Of a stretch of 64,000 bases of DNA, positions 51,548-61,310 are shown in pieces. Made by a program: the position numbers and the translations under genes. Below the pieces are notes generated by a model that worked only from the letters and a program-made list of their open reading frames with translations, was not told where the DNA came from and ran no database searches. How positions within the stretch are numbered: the first letter of the stretch is position 1; every line of letters begins with the position of its first letter. Source of the DNA: Bradyrhizobium sp. LMTR 3. GTDB taxonomy: Bacteria; Pseudomonadota; Alphaproteobacteria; Rhizobiales; Xanthobacteraceae. Location of the stretch: assembly GCF_001693485.1 (NCBI RefSeq), contig NZ_MAXC01000053.1, positions 186,001-250,000 on the forward strand, given 5' to 3'.

Positions 51548-52777
51548 GACATCTCCGATTACCTGCAAGAGGACTGTTCCGTCAACCTCTCGATAATTGC
51601 TTGTGCGGTTCTCGGGAGCGATTGTCTGGAGAACGGAGGCATCTAGTGCCTCGTCGTCGTGCGGCCCGATCGTGGCATAGATTTGGCGCACGTCTGGATT
51701 CGATCGACAATCTTGTGGGTGCGGCGGTGACTCGATCGCAGCTTACACATCTTCCTGCGCCTTATTCGCCACCCGCAGCGCAGACACCGGTGAGATCACC
51801 ATTGAATAGTTACCTCGAATTCTCCCACCGCCAGGAAGCGGCGTCTTGTCGAAAAACGGTCATCTTGGCGAGCAGCGGCACGCCCGGCATCAGCTCGGCA
51901 AAGGCACGGCCATTTCCGCGGTGTTGAGCGCGCCAGGAAACTCGGTAGGCGCCCGCCTTCAACTCTGCACGCGCTTATGTGCTGTATCGCGAGTCACACC
52001 CATATCTTGCCGAAACTACTGTCGCATCGCCGTACCCATGCCCAATGCCCGAGGGTTGCCCACCTGCGCGCATATCTATCCCCTGCATCCGTTCCGCGAC
52101 CAGCTAGGCCAAAAAACGCCATCCAGGCATGACTGCCGCATCACCTTCCGGGCCCTTGCTCGAAAGTTACGGGCAATTCCGATCTCGTGGCCTTCGAGCG
52201 GCATGTCATCCATTCTGTCGTCTGCGGACTTGAACCGTCCACCGTCGCACTCCGAAACGACCCTTTTTGCCCGCGCCATGACGCTTCGCCAGTTGCAGGC
52301 CGTGGAGCAGACATCGGCAGTGCTTGCGGCTTGCCTGTCAGCCTCGAACCAGCTCGGTCCGGCGGACGCGACGAGCCATCGATGCGCTACGTTGACATTC
52401 CCATCGCCTGTAGCTGCTCACGATTTTGAACGCGCAATGCACGTCACGTACAGACTTATAATAGATCACCGAAACCCGTGATGAGTGTCGCCGAAACGAC
52501 ATCCCGCCTGAACAAAGAAGGGAACGGTGACCTCCCTAGGGCTTATCGCAGTAGACCGACCGATACGTTGAGCTGCACGCTGCGTCCAGTTGATCATCTT
52601 TGCACAAAAGATGCGAGACATGCACAAAAAATACCGCCAAACCGCGCAAGAACACAGGTATTCGATCACTTCGCGCGACTAGAGACGAATAAAAAGGCAT
52701 CTCGTAGCACTGATGCTCTCACAAGCTTGGAGTTCTCGATGAGTGATCGATCTACTCATCTCGATGCTCCTTCAGCG
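51548..52777. other. Gene-poor interval after the metE riboswitch
   Basis: 1.2 kb without a recognisable gene. Frames such as 51846-52481 (plus) have no family features. A 78-codon minus frame (51455-51691, MRQIYATIGPHDDEALD...) overlaps the riboswitch and has no known match. The 52741-52757 stretch is an imperfect palindrome before the sRNA module. Confidence 0.4.
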
Positions 52778-52835
52778 GCCCCTTGGGGCGTTCCTCCCTG
52801 ACTTGGCCGCGCGCACCGTTCGCGCGGCCTTTTTT
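52778..52835 (+). ncRNA. suhB/mmgR-like small RNA 3' part, copy 2
   Basis: Small hairpin GCCCC-TT-GGGGC (52778-52789), then GTTCCTCCCTGACTT, then a 9-bp GC stem (GGCCGCGCG with CGCGCGGCC, 52805-52829) and six T. Compared with 4683-4761, the CCTCCC, GACTT and GGCC blocks align at the same spacing. The 5' end is not fixed. Confidence 0.5.
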
Positions 52836-53195
52836 CTGCATCCGGCAAGAGATCGATTTGCAGGATTTAATGGGCTTTGAACGCAAAAACGCATGGTGCG
52901 AGTAGGTTCTCGCGCAGATACAGGGTCATTAGCCTCGGCGAACAGTTGTTGATAAATGCCGGCGCACGGTCACCCATCCTAATTTCGAGAAGAGGACGCC
53001 TCCGCAAGACCGGCGATTGACGTCCTCGTAATGTAATAAGCCGCTCCGCGTCTTTCAGGCGAGCGGCTCAGCAAGAAAAGGTGCGGTCGGGTTTCTTCAG
53101 GCGGACTCCAGAGCGTCGCTCATGTCGACCACGAAATCGGCCACGTGCAATCAATGGTGAGCCGCCGGATCGGTCGGAACACTTCCACGACCCAA

Positions 53196-53351
53196 TTAGT
53201 TTCGCCGCGCTTTGTCATCTGAGACCGTCGATCTCATACGTCTGTCATACCGGTCCGCCAGGTCCAGCAGCCTTTTTTTAGTGAAAGGGTCTGCCTTGTC
53301 CGCTAGATCGCGAATGATCTGGGCCCGGTCCTTTAAAAACTGCTCATCCAC
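53196..53351 (-). CDS. Small basic helical protein, 51 residues
   Basis: GTG 53351, AGG upstream. Product VDEQFLKDRAQIIRDLADKA, continuing DPFTKKRLLDLADRYDRRM, ending DDKARRN. The sequence resembles small hypothetical proteins I have seen often in Bradyrhizobium (ADPFxKKRLLDLAxxYD). All helix, charged; no role known. Confidence 0.65.
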   Translation of the reverse strand: MDEQFLKDRAQIIRDLADKADPFTKKRLLDLADRYDRRMRSTVSDDKARRN

Positions 53352-53943
53352 GAAAACACCTATTGAGTGTAAGTTTACCTATATCTTAGCACACTCAGTC
53401 GTTTGATCGGCTTTCATTCCCTGCACCTCGGATCTACGCATGACATTAACGCTCCGGGGGTGAGATCGAGATGGTCCTCCGGCGTTCCGCCAGAAAGCAA
53501 GGCATGGGTCTGGCTGTCTGCGCGGCAGCTGCATCTAAGTGATAATTCCCTAGGCCATGCTGACAGGCGCTGTGTTGCCGAATCCCAGGCCGACGCTGCC
53601 AACGCAATCTCCGACCAGGATACTTCGACGATGGTATCGGCCATGCGTGCGGAAATTGTGTCGTACGCGGTGGCCCAGGCGACACGACGTCCCTCCATTG
53701 TCCACCGCTGCAGCATTGGAATCGCGACATGTTGAAGGAGGCTGCTCTTAACTGTGACTCATTTTAGATCTCGATCGATCGCTTGCCCCGTATCCATGCA
53801 GTCAATGCTTCCTATGGAAGTCGAGAGAAAACTGTCAATGGTGGCAAGAACGATCTCGTCTCCAAAATTGGTGACCTACGCACACGTTAACAGTCGCGCA
53901 TCCATCTCCGTCGCTAGTTCCCTGCGCCGCGTCCGGGGACTGC
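53352..53943. other. Interval without supported genes
   Basis: About 590 bp. A 100-codon minus frame (53414-53716, MLQRWTMEGRRVAWATAYDT...) has fairly protein-like composition but no known family or ribosome site. Nothing else is supported. Confidence 0.35.
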
Positions 53944-54144
53944 TCACGAAGTCTCCTGCTCCGACACGGACGGATCCAGCAAACCAAACGGGATCCAGGC
54001 CAGAAACGGCCAGAAGAAATAGAAGGATGCGACCGCTGGATACGGCGCGGTCAACCAAATATTGTCGCGCGACAGGTCAGCCGCAGCACGCTTGTTCATC
54101 CTGTAAGCAGTAAAGTCGATGATTGTTGCCGACGTCTCTTTCAC
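53944..54144 (-). CDS. Small membrane protein, 66 residues
   Basis: Starts MKETSATIIDFTAYRMNKRA and has one strongly hydrophobic, aromatic segment (AVASFYFFWPFLAWIPFGLL) near the C-terminus. The N-terminal IIDFTAYR pattern recalls small Bradyrhizobium proteins of unknown role. Probably a membrane-tethered peptide. Confidence 0.5.
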   Translation of the reverse strand: MKETSATIIDFTAYRMNKRAAADLSRDNIWLTAPYPAVASFYFFWPFLAWIPFGLLDPSVSEQETS

Positions 54145-54260
54145 TTGATACTTCCATGCTACTTTTTAACGCGTCACACCGAATTCTAATGACAACTTTT
54201 TCAACTCCGCTAATGCGCTTCTGCCCCGAGCCCGTCTCCCGCGGCGTCTCGTGTCACGTA

Positions 54261-54446
54261 TTAAGCCGCTCGCAACCAGCGAAGCCATTTGTGGTCGGCC
54301 TCCCGCCGCGCCTTGAAGCGGTCGACGCATTTCATGGAACAAAGGGCCGTTCGCCAGCAGTAGTAGCGGATCAGCCCGAACTTTCCGCCGCATATCGCAC
54401 AGCACCTCACTGGACCGTGGTAGGGAATATGGGAGCTGTTGCGCAT
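54261..54446 (-). CDS. Small zinc-ribbon-like protein, 61 residues
   Basis: MRNSSHIPYHGPVRCCAICGGKFGL, then RYYCWRTALCSMKCVDRFKARREADHKWLRWL. Cysteine pairs CAIC and CSMKC with 15 residues between could bind zinc. The WRTxLCSxKCxDRFxxRR pattern is common in small Bradyrhizobium proteins. No partners nearby. Confidence 0.6.
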   Translation of the reverse strand: MRNSSHIPYHGPVRCCAICGGKFGLIRYYCWRTALCSMKCVDRFKARREADHKWLRWLRAA

Positions 54447-55197
54447 TTCGCCTCCTGTCGGAGTTCTGTGGATAGCCCCTGCACTTTCTTCGCCTCAGCA
54501 CCACGCCCGCACGTGAAATGCCGCGTCGGCGATACCAAGTCTCCCGGTAGCGTACGGGCACTGGGCGCAAGAGTTTGACCCTGATGTGCGCCGCCTTGGT
54601 GAAGCGACCGCTCAATCGCAGTGCTTCGCTGAGATTTCCAATTTGTAACGAATATATTTGTCTTGATTAATGCAATGAGCGGGGCGTCGGCGGTGAAATC
54701 CTGCGATCGAACGACTTCCTTCGACGAATTTCAACTACCCGAACTGAGGGGGGCGTGTGGCAGCCGAGCTCTCGTGACTGCCACCTCATCCTTTTGCGCT
54801 GTCAAAGGGCGGCAATCCGATATTTACGTCCTGCTGCTCGAAATGCATGGTTACTGTAAGCTGGGTAGATGTAGATTTTGCGGCTGCCTTGGGGAGCCGA
54901 GGTATTCGCGTTCCTCATAAGAACGTGCGGAGACGTTTTGACCGCGGACCATCGAATAAGAACTTCTCAGCCGCGCTTTCCTCATGGGGAGCGTCTTTGG
55001 GTCGCGCTGCCGTACACCCTGTGGGAGCGCTACCAACACTAGCAGAATTCACGCCATCTACAGGTGCGTTTGGTATCTGGTGTATCAGCAACACTCTCTC
55101 AGATCGGTTCTGATTGATATTCAGCTAGATAACGATCGGCCGAGCGCCGAAACGGTTAAAAGCTCCTAGCTAGTGGCTACACGCACCAAGCGCATCC
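54447..55197. other. Interval upstream of bioA's end, no supported gene
   Basis: 750 bp with short frames only on both strands. No RNA structure with a T tail was seen. The high AT patches near 54640-54670 and 55100-55150 suggest non-coding DNA. Confidence 0.4.
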
Positions 55198-56466
55198 TCA
55201 AGCCAGCGCATCAGCAGAATCCCTGATGGCGGCATAGATTTGGTCAAGATCTGTCGCCGTGACGCAGTAAGGCGGCATCACATAGATCGTATTGCCGAGC
55301 GGGCGCAGCAACAGATTTCGGTCTTTAAAGAAGGCCTGAAGCTTCGGTCCGGTGCTAGCGAGATAGCCGGCATCGCTCGTTTGCAGATCGAGTGCTGTGA
55401 TGGTGCCCGCCCGACGGACGTTTGCAAAGCGCGGGTCGGCGCGGAATGGCTCAACGGCCCGCTCTTGCATGGCGGCAACCGACGCCACGAGCTGACGAGA
55501 TTCCTGACTTTGCCAGAGATCCAGGTTGGCCTTTGCGGCGGCGCACGCAACTGGATTGGCGGTATATGAACTCGAATGAAAGAACGTACGTGTACGGTCC
55601 TTCGAATAATGAGCGTCAAAAATATCCGCGCGGCAGAGTGTTACCGCGAGCGGAAGCGCTCCTCCCGTGAGCCCCTTCGAATAGCAGGCAATATCGGGCG
55701 TCACATTGGCCTGCTCGCAGGCGAATAAGGTTCCGGTACGGCCCCAGCCCGTCATGACCTCATCGGCTATGAACAGAACCTCGGATGCTTCGCAGATTCG
55801 CTTCATCTCTTTTAGCACCCAGGTTGGGTACATCAGCATTCCGCCCGCACCCAATATCAGAGGCTCCACAATAAAGGCGGCCGGAATTTCGTTTCGACAA
55901 ACGGACTCGAGCGCATCAAGCGTCACCTGCTCACGACCTCTCGCGGGGAACGGGATTGAGGTAACCTCGAATAGAAGGGGCCCGTACGCCGCGTTGAACA
56001 CGCTTCTAGCACCTACCGACATGGCCCCAACCGTGTCGCCGTGATAGGAATGTTGCATCACGACAATGCGTATTCGCTGCTTGCCGATGTTATGCCAATA
56101 ACCGAGTGCCATTTTTAAAGCTACTTCCACACTGGCTGAGCCACTGTCGGAAAAGAAGACATGGTCGAGGCCACGAGGCGCGAGTTTCAAAACTAGCGCA
56201 GCAACCTCTTCAGCTGGATCATGGGTGTAGCCGGCGAAGATCACCTGGTTGAGCTTGCCTGCCTGCTTCTGAATCGCGCGCACGATATGTGGATGGCAAT
56301 GACCATGGGTCACGACCCACCAAGATGAGATTGCATCTATGATACGGCGACCGTCCGCGGTGTGGAGATAAGCGCCGTCACCACGCACGATCTTGATCAT
56401 CTCATCCTGAAGCGCGTGTTGCGTGAACGGATGCCAGATCGGCGACTTCGACTTCGTCTTGATCAT
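55198..56466 (-). CDS. bioA: Adenosylmethionine-8-amino-7-oxononanoate aminotransferase
   Basis: 422 residues of the class-III aminotransferases: SSWWVVTHGHCHP, FFSDSGSASVEVALKMA, IADEVMTGWGRTG and the PLP lysine in YSKGLTGG. It makes 7,8-diaminopelargonate. ATG 56466 overlaps the bioD stop (ATGA), so longer N-termini are unlikely. Last gene of bioF-bioD-bioA. Confidence 0.95.
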   Translation of the reverse strand: MIKTKSKSPIWHPFTQHALQDEMIKIVRGDGAYLHTADGRRIIDAISSWWVVTHGHCHPHIVRAIQKQAGKLNQVIFAGYTHDPAEEVAALVLKLAPRGLDHVFFSDSGSASVEVALKMALGYWHNIGKQRIRIVVMQHSYHGDTVGAMSVGARSVFNAAYGPLLFEVTSIPFPARGREQVTLDALESVCRNEIPAAFIVEPLILGAGGMLMYPTWVLKEMKRICEASEVLFIADEVMTGWGRTGTLFACEQANVTPDIACYSKGLTGGALPLAVTLCRADIFDAHYSKDRTRTFFHSSSYTANPVACAAAKANLDLWQSQESRQLVASVAAMQERAVEPFRADPRFANVRRAGTITALDLQTSDAGYLASTGPKLQAFFKDRNLLLRPLGNTIYVMPPYCVTATDLDQIYAAIRDSADALA

Positions 56467-57095
56467 GGTTTGAAGTCCCAAGGGACAAACGAGTCTTTGA
56501 AGACCGCCTGCAGCGCGTTTGCCGTGAGAGGAGAAAGCCAAGGCAATCGCCCCAACCAACGCACGCGTCCGATTTCGCAAATTGCCCTCTCAGGCTCAAA
56601 ATTTCGTTCGCCAATGAATGCGATTCCGAGAATGCGGATCTGGCGCTTTCGCAGAGCTTCTATCGACAGCAGCGCGTGATTGATGGTGCCAATTCGCGTG
56701 CTTGCGCAAAGCACGACGGGAAGCCGCCAGCGCTCGAAGACGTCGACAAAAAGTGTGCCGCCACTCAGCGGGACCATTAGCCCGCCGGCGCCCTCGATCA
56801 CGAGCGGACGCTCCCCACTGTCCGGCACATCGATCGCATCTGTGTCGATGCGAACTCCGTCGATTTCGGCTGAGTAATGGGGCGAAGCGGGCGTTCGAAG
56901 CCGGTAAAGCTCCGGCACGATGCGATCGGGTGAGAGACTGCCCAGCCGCGCCACGAGCTCGCTATCGGTCTCTCCTTCAAGGCCGGCCTGAATCGGTTTC
57001 CAATAGTTCGCGCCGAGGAGATTGGCGAGCCCTGCGGAAAAGACCGATTTCCCAATCCCGGTATCTGTGCCTGTCACCACGATCCGCTGAGTCAT
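56463..57095 (-). CDS. bioD: Dethiobiotin synthetase
   Basis: 210 residues: P-loop VTGTDTGIGKSVFSAGLA, KPIQAG, EGAGGLMVPL. It closes the ureido ring of dethiobiotin with CO2 and ATP. It overlaps bioF and bioA by four bases at either end. Confidence 0.94.
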   Translation of the reverse strand: MTQRIVVTGTDTGIGKSVFSAGLANLLGANYWKPIQAGLEGETDSELVARLGSLSPDRIVPELYRLRTPASPHYSAEIDGVRIDTDAIDVPDSGERPLVIEGAGGLMVPLSGGTLFVDVFERWRLPVVLCASTRIGTINHALLSIEALRKRQIRILGIAFIGERNFEPERAICEIGRVRWLGRLPWLSPLTANALQAVFKDSFVPWDFKP

Positions 57096-58246
57096 CGCGA
57101 ATCGCCCCACGTCTCTTCGACCAACGCATCAAGCATGTCGGATACATCACCTTCCCTGACGTTAAGCGTGAGTGAAATTCGCAATCGTGCCGTTCCCGCC
57201 GGCACGGTTGGCGGCCGGATTCCACGTATGTCGAAGCCGCGCGCCTGCAGTGCAGAGGCGAGCCGCATTGTATGGGCGTTGTCACCAATGATGTAGGGCA
57301 CGATCTGCGAGTCCGAAGGACTGCGCAGACCGCGCAAACGAATCTCCCGATGCGTGAAGGCGACCAGCTTGGCCAGACGCTGCTGACGCTCAGGCTCCTC
57401 CTGCAGAATTGAGAGTGCTTCCCGCACGGCGACAGCCATCAACGGTGGGGGAGCGGTGGCGAAGATAAACGGGCGACAACGATTGACCAAGAAGTCGCGC
57501 AGCACGCGTGTGCAAGTGACGAGCGCACCGGCAGCGCCCAGCGCCTTGCCGCAGGTATGAACGACCAGGAGATTTTCGCTCCCCTCGTACGGCGCGGTGA
57601 GCCCCCGTCCCTGCCTGCCGTAGACGCCTGTGGCATGGGCCTCATCCACGATCAGGAAGGCGTCGTGCCGGTCCGCGATGGCGACCAAATCTTTAAGTGG
57701 CGCGAAATCGCCATCCATGCTGTAGAGACTTTCGGCCACGATCCAGACCCGGCCCGTTCCGCCCTTGACCCGCCAGTCACGAATTTTGTCTTCGACCGAC
57801 TGGGCGTCGTTATGATCGCTTATCCGAAACTCCGCCCGGCCAGCGCGCGCGCCTTCATGAATGCTCGCGTGCACAAGAAAATCGAGAACGAGCAGATCAC
57901 CCCGCTGCGGCAGCGTTGTCAGGACGGCAAAATTTGCAAAGTAGCCGCCGCTAAAGAAAAGAGCCGTCTTCGCCCCAAAGAACTGAGCTGCTTCTGCTTC
58001 CAGACTTTCGTGTTCCTCGCAATTGCCGCGTAAGAGCCGCGAGCCGCCGGCTCCTACTGGGGTGCCGGCTTCGAGCGCGGCCACGACGGCCATTTTCATA
58101 CGAGGCGCGCTCGCCAGCGCAAGATAATCGTTCGAAGAAAAGTCGACGCCAGCGCGTGGCTTGAGGCAGCGCAGCTGGTCGTCTTCTTTTAAGGCATGCA
58201 GGGCCGTAGCAAAATTTCTCATTTTGGCCGCATGGGTCGAGCTCAT
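57092..58246 (-). CDS. bioF: 8-amino-7-oxononanoate synthase
   Basis: 384 residues of the alpha-oxoamine synthases: FSSNDYLALAS, GAGGSRLLRGNCEEHESLE, IVDEAHATGVYG and the PLP lysine in HTCGKALGAAGA. It condenses pimeloyl thioester with alanine. panD lies 81 bp upstream; bioD overlaps the end. Confidence 0.95.
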   Translation of the reverse strand: MSSTHAAKMRNFATALHALKEDDQLRCLKPRAGVDFSSNDYLALASAPRMKMAVVAALEAGTPVGAGGSRLLRGNCEEHESLEAEAAQFFGAKTALFFSGGYFANFAVLTTLPQRGDLLVLDFLVHASIHEGARAGRAEFRISDHNDAQSVEDKIRDWRVKGGTGRVWIVAESLYSMDGDFAPLKDLVAIADRHDAFLIVDEAHATGVYGRQGRGLTAPYEGSENLLVVHTCGKALGAAGALVTCTRVLRDFLVNRCRPFIFATAPPPLMAVAVREALSILQEEPERQQRLAKLVAFTHREIRLRGLRSPSDSQIVPYIIGDNAHTMRLASALQARGFDIRGIRPPTVPAGTARLRISLTLNVREGDVSDMLDALVEETWGDSR

Positions 58247-58327
58247 CCTTCACTCCCACGTCGCATTTACGCGCATAAATTCCATTGGCAGCCAAGAACA
58301 AGGCTTCATCCATCGGCCTTCATGTTT

Positions 58328-58681
58328 TCAACCTGGTAAGATGCGATTTTCTTGATCAACCAGAACAACGCGTGGTCTGAAGATTTTCGCTTCCGCCTCA
58401 TCGAAGGAGGCATATGCAACGATGATGATTTTCTCTCCGGGCATCGCGATTCGAGCGGCCGCACCGTTGAGGCTTATCGTGCCAGAGCCCTTGGGCGCCT
58501 CGATCACATAGGTAGCAAAGCGCGCTCCGGTTTCGATATTATAGATTTCAACGCGTTCGTTTATCAAAAATCCCGCCGCATCCAGCAGCGTACGATCGAT
58601 CGATATCGAGCCGTCATAGTGTAGATCGGCTTCGGTTACCGACGCGCGATGGATTTTACCTTTCATCAAAGTAATCTGCAT
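58328..58681 (-). CDS. panD: Aspartate 1-decarboxylase
   Basis: 117 residues. The self-cleavage site Gly24-Ser25 in HYDGSISID would yield the pyruvoyl group. NAxTxxR-type region is SLNGAAARIAMPG. It makes beta-alanine for pantothenate. Placed between bioB and bioF as in the biotin clusters of rhizobial symbiosis islands that I remember. Confidence 0.94.
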   Translation of the reverse strand: MQITLMKGKIHRASVTEADLHYDGSISIDRTLLDAAGFLINERVEIYNIETGARFATYVIEAPKGSGTISLNGAAARIAMPGEKIIIVAYASFDEAEAKIFRPRVVLVDQENRILPG

Positions 58682-58733
58682 TGTTCACCTAGACTGAAAT
58701 TTCCGCGGGGGGCTCGCCGCTGGTCTGCTTTAC

Positions 58734-59747
58734 TCAAGCAAGCCCGGACGTGATACCGAGCCGGTTCAGCAAATTGGCATCCCGGTCGGCTTTCGGGTTT
58801 TCGGTGGTCAACAGCACATCGCCGATGAAGATTGAATTCGCGCCGGCCAAAAAACACAGCGCCTGTAGTTCATCGGTCATGTATTGCCGTCCGGCGGACA
58901 ACCGCACCACGCTCTTGGGCATCATGATCCGGGCCGTCGCCACCAGGCGCACGTGCGTGATCGGATCGGGGCGCTCGGCGGTGGCGTAGACCGGTACGCC
59001 TTTGACCTCGTTCCAGAGGTTGATCGGCACGCTTTCCGGATGCTTTTGGAGATTGGCGAGCAGCACAAGCATGCCGAGTCGGTCCTCGACACGCTCGCCC
59101 ATGCCGATGATGCCGCCGCTGCACACCTTGATGCCGGCCTTGCGCACCTGCGCCAGTGTGTCGATGCGGTCTTGCAAGGTGCGAGTGGTGATTACTCTGC
59201 CGTAGAACTCCGGCGAGGTGTCGACGTTGTGATTGTAGAAGTCGAGCCCGGCCTCAGCGAGCCGCGCGGCCTGCCTCAACGTCAGCATGCCAAGCGTGAC
59301 GCAGGTCTCCATGCCTAGAGCCTTGACCGCGCTAACCATCTCGCAGACCTGATCGAGATCACGGTCTTTTGGACTGCGCCAGGCGGCGGCCATGCAGAAG
59401 CGGCTCGCGCCGGCGTCCTTGGCGCGCTGGGCGGTGGCGACCACATCGGCGCGAGCCTTGAGGCGGCTGGCTTTCAGGCCAGTGTCATAATACGCGCTCT
59501 GGGCGCAGTAGCCGCAGTCTTCGGGACAGCCGCCGGTCTTGATGCTGAGCAGGCTTGCGGTTTCGACGTGATTTGGATCGAAGTTCTCGCGATGAACGCT
59601 CTGCGCCCGAAACATCAGGTCGGCAAACGACAGGCCATAAAGTGCTTCGGCCTCGGCCCGCTCCCAGTTACTGCGAACCGGCGCGTTGTTGCCGTTTTCG
59701 TTCCGTTGCGCTCCCACTCCACCAACCATTAAGATTTGCTTTCCCAT
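58734..59747 (-). CDS. bioB: Biotin synthase
   Basis: 337 residues, radical SAM. Cluster Cys74, Cys78 and Cys81 (CPEDCGYC), then YYDTGLKA and HNVDTSPEFYG. It inserts sulfur into dethiobiotin. First gene of the biotin cluster on this strand; a BioR box lies about 30 bp upstream, so BioR should repress it. Confidence 0.95.
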   Translation of the reverse strand: MGKQILMVGGVGAQRNENGNNAPVRSNWERAEAEALYGLSFADLMFRAQSVHRENFDPNHVETASLLSIKTGGCPEDCGYCAQSAYYDTGLKASRLKARADVVATAQRAKDAGASRFCMAAAWRSPKDRDLDQVCEMVSAVKALGMETCVTLGMLTLRQAARLAEAGLDFYNHNVDTSPEFYGRVITTRTLQDRIDTLAQVRKAGIKVCSGGIIGMGERVEDRLGMLVLLANLQKHPESVPINLWNEVKGVPVYATAERPDPITHVRLVATARIMMPKSVVRLSAGRQYMTDELQALCFLAGANSIFIGDVLLTTENPKADRDANLLNRLGITSGLA

Positions 59748-59775
59748 CAGCGATTACCGTAGATAATGGAAGCTA

Positions 59776-59785
59776 TAATCTATAA
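59776..59785. promoter_or_regulatory. BioR box upstream of bioB
   Basis: TAATCTATAA on the plus strand, i.e. TTATAGATTA on the other, one base off the BioR consensus TTATmkATAA. The same ten bases occur at 60032-60041 before bioR. Confidence 0.65.
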
Positions 59786-60031
59786 CAACTGCTCATGGCA
59801 ACGGTACTTGGACATTCCAGGAGATGACCTTCAGGAACTCTCGGAGCGGCGCGCAGGCGCCCCAATTAGCGCTCAACGCATGGTGTAACGCGTGCTGGCG
59901 CGTAAAGACCGCGAAATCAGCCAAAGTTTGGAGAAATGCCGCAAAATGAGGGCACCTCTTAGATTTTGACGCCTGGCCATGCGCATGGCCGGGCACTCGC
60001 CTGCTTCCCTAGTGCAACCGTTTATGATAGA
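59786..60031. other. Divergent region between bioB and bioR
   Basis: About 245 bp between the two BioR boxes. It has only short mixed frames. A small stem, GGCCATGCGCATGGCC, occurs near 59977-59992. Likely promoter DNA with old remnants. Confidence 0.4.
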
Positions 60032-60041
60032 TAATCTATAA
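60032..60041. promoter_or_regulatory. BioR box touching the bioR start codon
   Basis: TAATCTATAA, identical to the box at 59776-59785. The last A is also the first base of the bioR ATG. BioR bound here would block its own ribosome-site DNA or promoter, consistent with autoregulation. Confidence 0.65.
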
Positions 60042-60676
60042 TGACTAACGATGAGAATACGACGACCGCGGGGCGCATTGCAGAGGCAATCGGCGAGCGC
60101 ATCATCAGCGGCGAGCTGCAGCCGGACGCCCCACTCCGCCAGGACCATATCGCGCGAGAATTCAATTCCAGCCACGTCCCGGTGCGCGAGGCCTTTCGGC
60201 AACTTCAGGCTCAACATCTTGTCGTCGCCGTGCCCCGTCGCGGTGTGCGAGTTGCCCCACTTAATATCAATTCCGTGAAGGAGATCGCCGAGATGCGCGC
60301 CGCGCTCGAAGTGGTCGCGTTGCGCAATGCGGCGCCAAAGCTCACCTCTAGCCATTTGGCACGGATCGAGCTCGCCCTGATTGAAGGAGACACCGCCCAG
60401 ACCATTCAGGAGTTTGAAATGGCCAACCGCGCTTTTCACCACGCGCTGGTGGCGCCCTGCGCGATGCCGCGCCTGCTCGCGAGCCTTGACGGACTACAGC
60501 TTGCAAATTCACGACTCGTGTTCGCGATGGCGCGCAGTAGCGGCTGGCGACCGCGGTCCAATCAGGATCACCGCCTGATTTTGCAAGCCCTGCGGGCGCG
60601 CAACGTCGATCAAGCCTGTAGTCTGCTCGCGCGCCACATTCAAACCATTGAGCGCCTTGCCCTTCCCTCGTCATGA
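60041..60676 (+). CDS. bioR: GntR-family biotin regulator BioR
   Basis: 211 residues: N-terminal winged helix (AEAIGERIISGELQPDAPLRQDHIAREFNSSHVPVREAFRQL) and an FCD-type helical C-domain. BioR represses biotin genes in alphaproteobacteria that lack the BirA DNA-binding domain. Placement next to bioB and the pair of TAATCTATAA boxes supports it. No ribosome site separates the box from ATG 60041, so a later start is possible. Confidence 0.88.
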   Translation: MTNDENTTTAGRIAEAIGERIISGELQPDAPLRQDHIAREFNSSHVPVREAFRQLQAQHLVVAVPRRGVRVAPLNINSVKEIAEMRAALEVVALRNAAPKLTSSHLARIELALIEGDTAQTIQEFEMANRAFHHALVAPCAMPRLLASLDGLQLANSRLVFAMARSSGWRPRSNQDHRLILQALRARNVDQACSLLARHIQTIERLALPSS

Positions 60677-60849
60677 CCGCGAACGAGATCTGGCGAGGTC
60701 CGTTGCAACCCCCGGGGCAAAGCGCAAGAGCGCCAAACCTCCGACCTTTTTGCCGCGCGACGCGGCTTGCGGCTGCGCCCCCGTTGCAGCGGGCTCGGTC
60801 CCAAGATAGTAAAGCGACCTCCTTGCGACATCACTCCTTAAGGCCACCC

Positions 60850-61209
60850 ATGATTCGTCACATCGTCTTGTTCAGCGCCAAGGATCAGGCCCATATCGAG
60901 CGAATCATCGAAGGCCTATCGGTTCTCACCACAATCCCGCATGCACGTCGGCTCGAGATTGCGCGCAATTGCAAGACCGACCAGCTCGGTAACGAGATCG
61001 ACGTGGTGGTGTATGGTGAGTTCGACAACGAGAAGGAGCTGGCAGCGTACAAAGCGCATGATCTGTATCAGGAATCGATCAGGCGGGTACGACCCCTTCG
61101 GGAGCTACGGTTCGCGGCCGACTATAATGTATCAGCCGATGCGCGGTTCGCCTCGACGGCAGCGATAAGCGAAGTTAGTGAGCGCTTCGGTTCAACTGGC
61201 GGGGGTTAA
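60850..61209 (+). CDS. Dabb (stress-responsive A/B barrel) protein
   Basis: 119 residues. MIRHIVLFSAKDQAHIERIIEGL and VVVYGEFDNEKELAAYKAHDLYQE are the Dabb pattern (dimeric alpha-beta barrel, ferredoxin-like). ATG 60850 starts the family sequence; the open frame extends upstream without support. The biochemical role is unknown. It lies between bioR and pabB and may be transcribed with pabBA. Confidence 0.8.
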   Translation: MIRHIVLFSAKDQAHIERIIEGLSVLTTIPHARRLEIARNCKTDQLGNEIDVVVYGEFDNEKELAAYKAHDLYQESIRRVRPLRELRFAADYNVSADARFASTAAISEVSERFGSTGGG

Positions 61210-61310
61210 TCTGGCAATCGGTCTCAAAAGCTTGTGGGTGCCAGACGAGGGTGGGATTCGCAATCGCAGCGCGTCCCAGCACCACGCCTTTGTCAGTGAT
61301 TGACAAGGCG

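Noticed and set aside
51846..52481. 211-codon plus-strand frame after the metE riboswitch
   Set aside because: No recognisable domain, low-complexity composition and no start signal; treated as non-coding.
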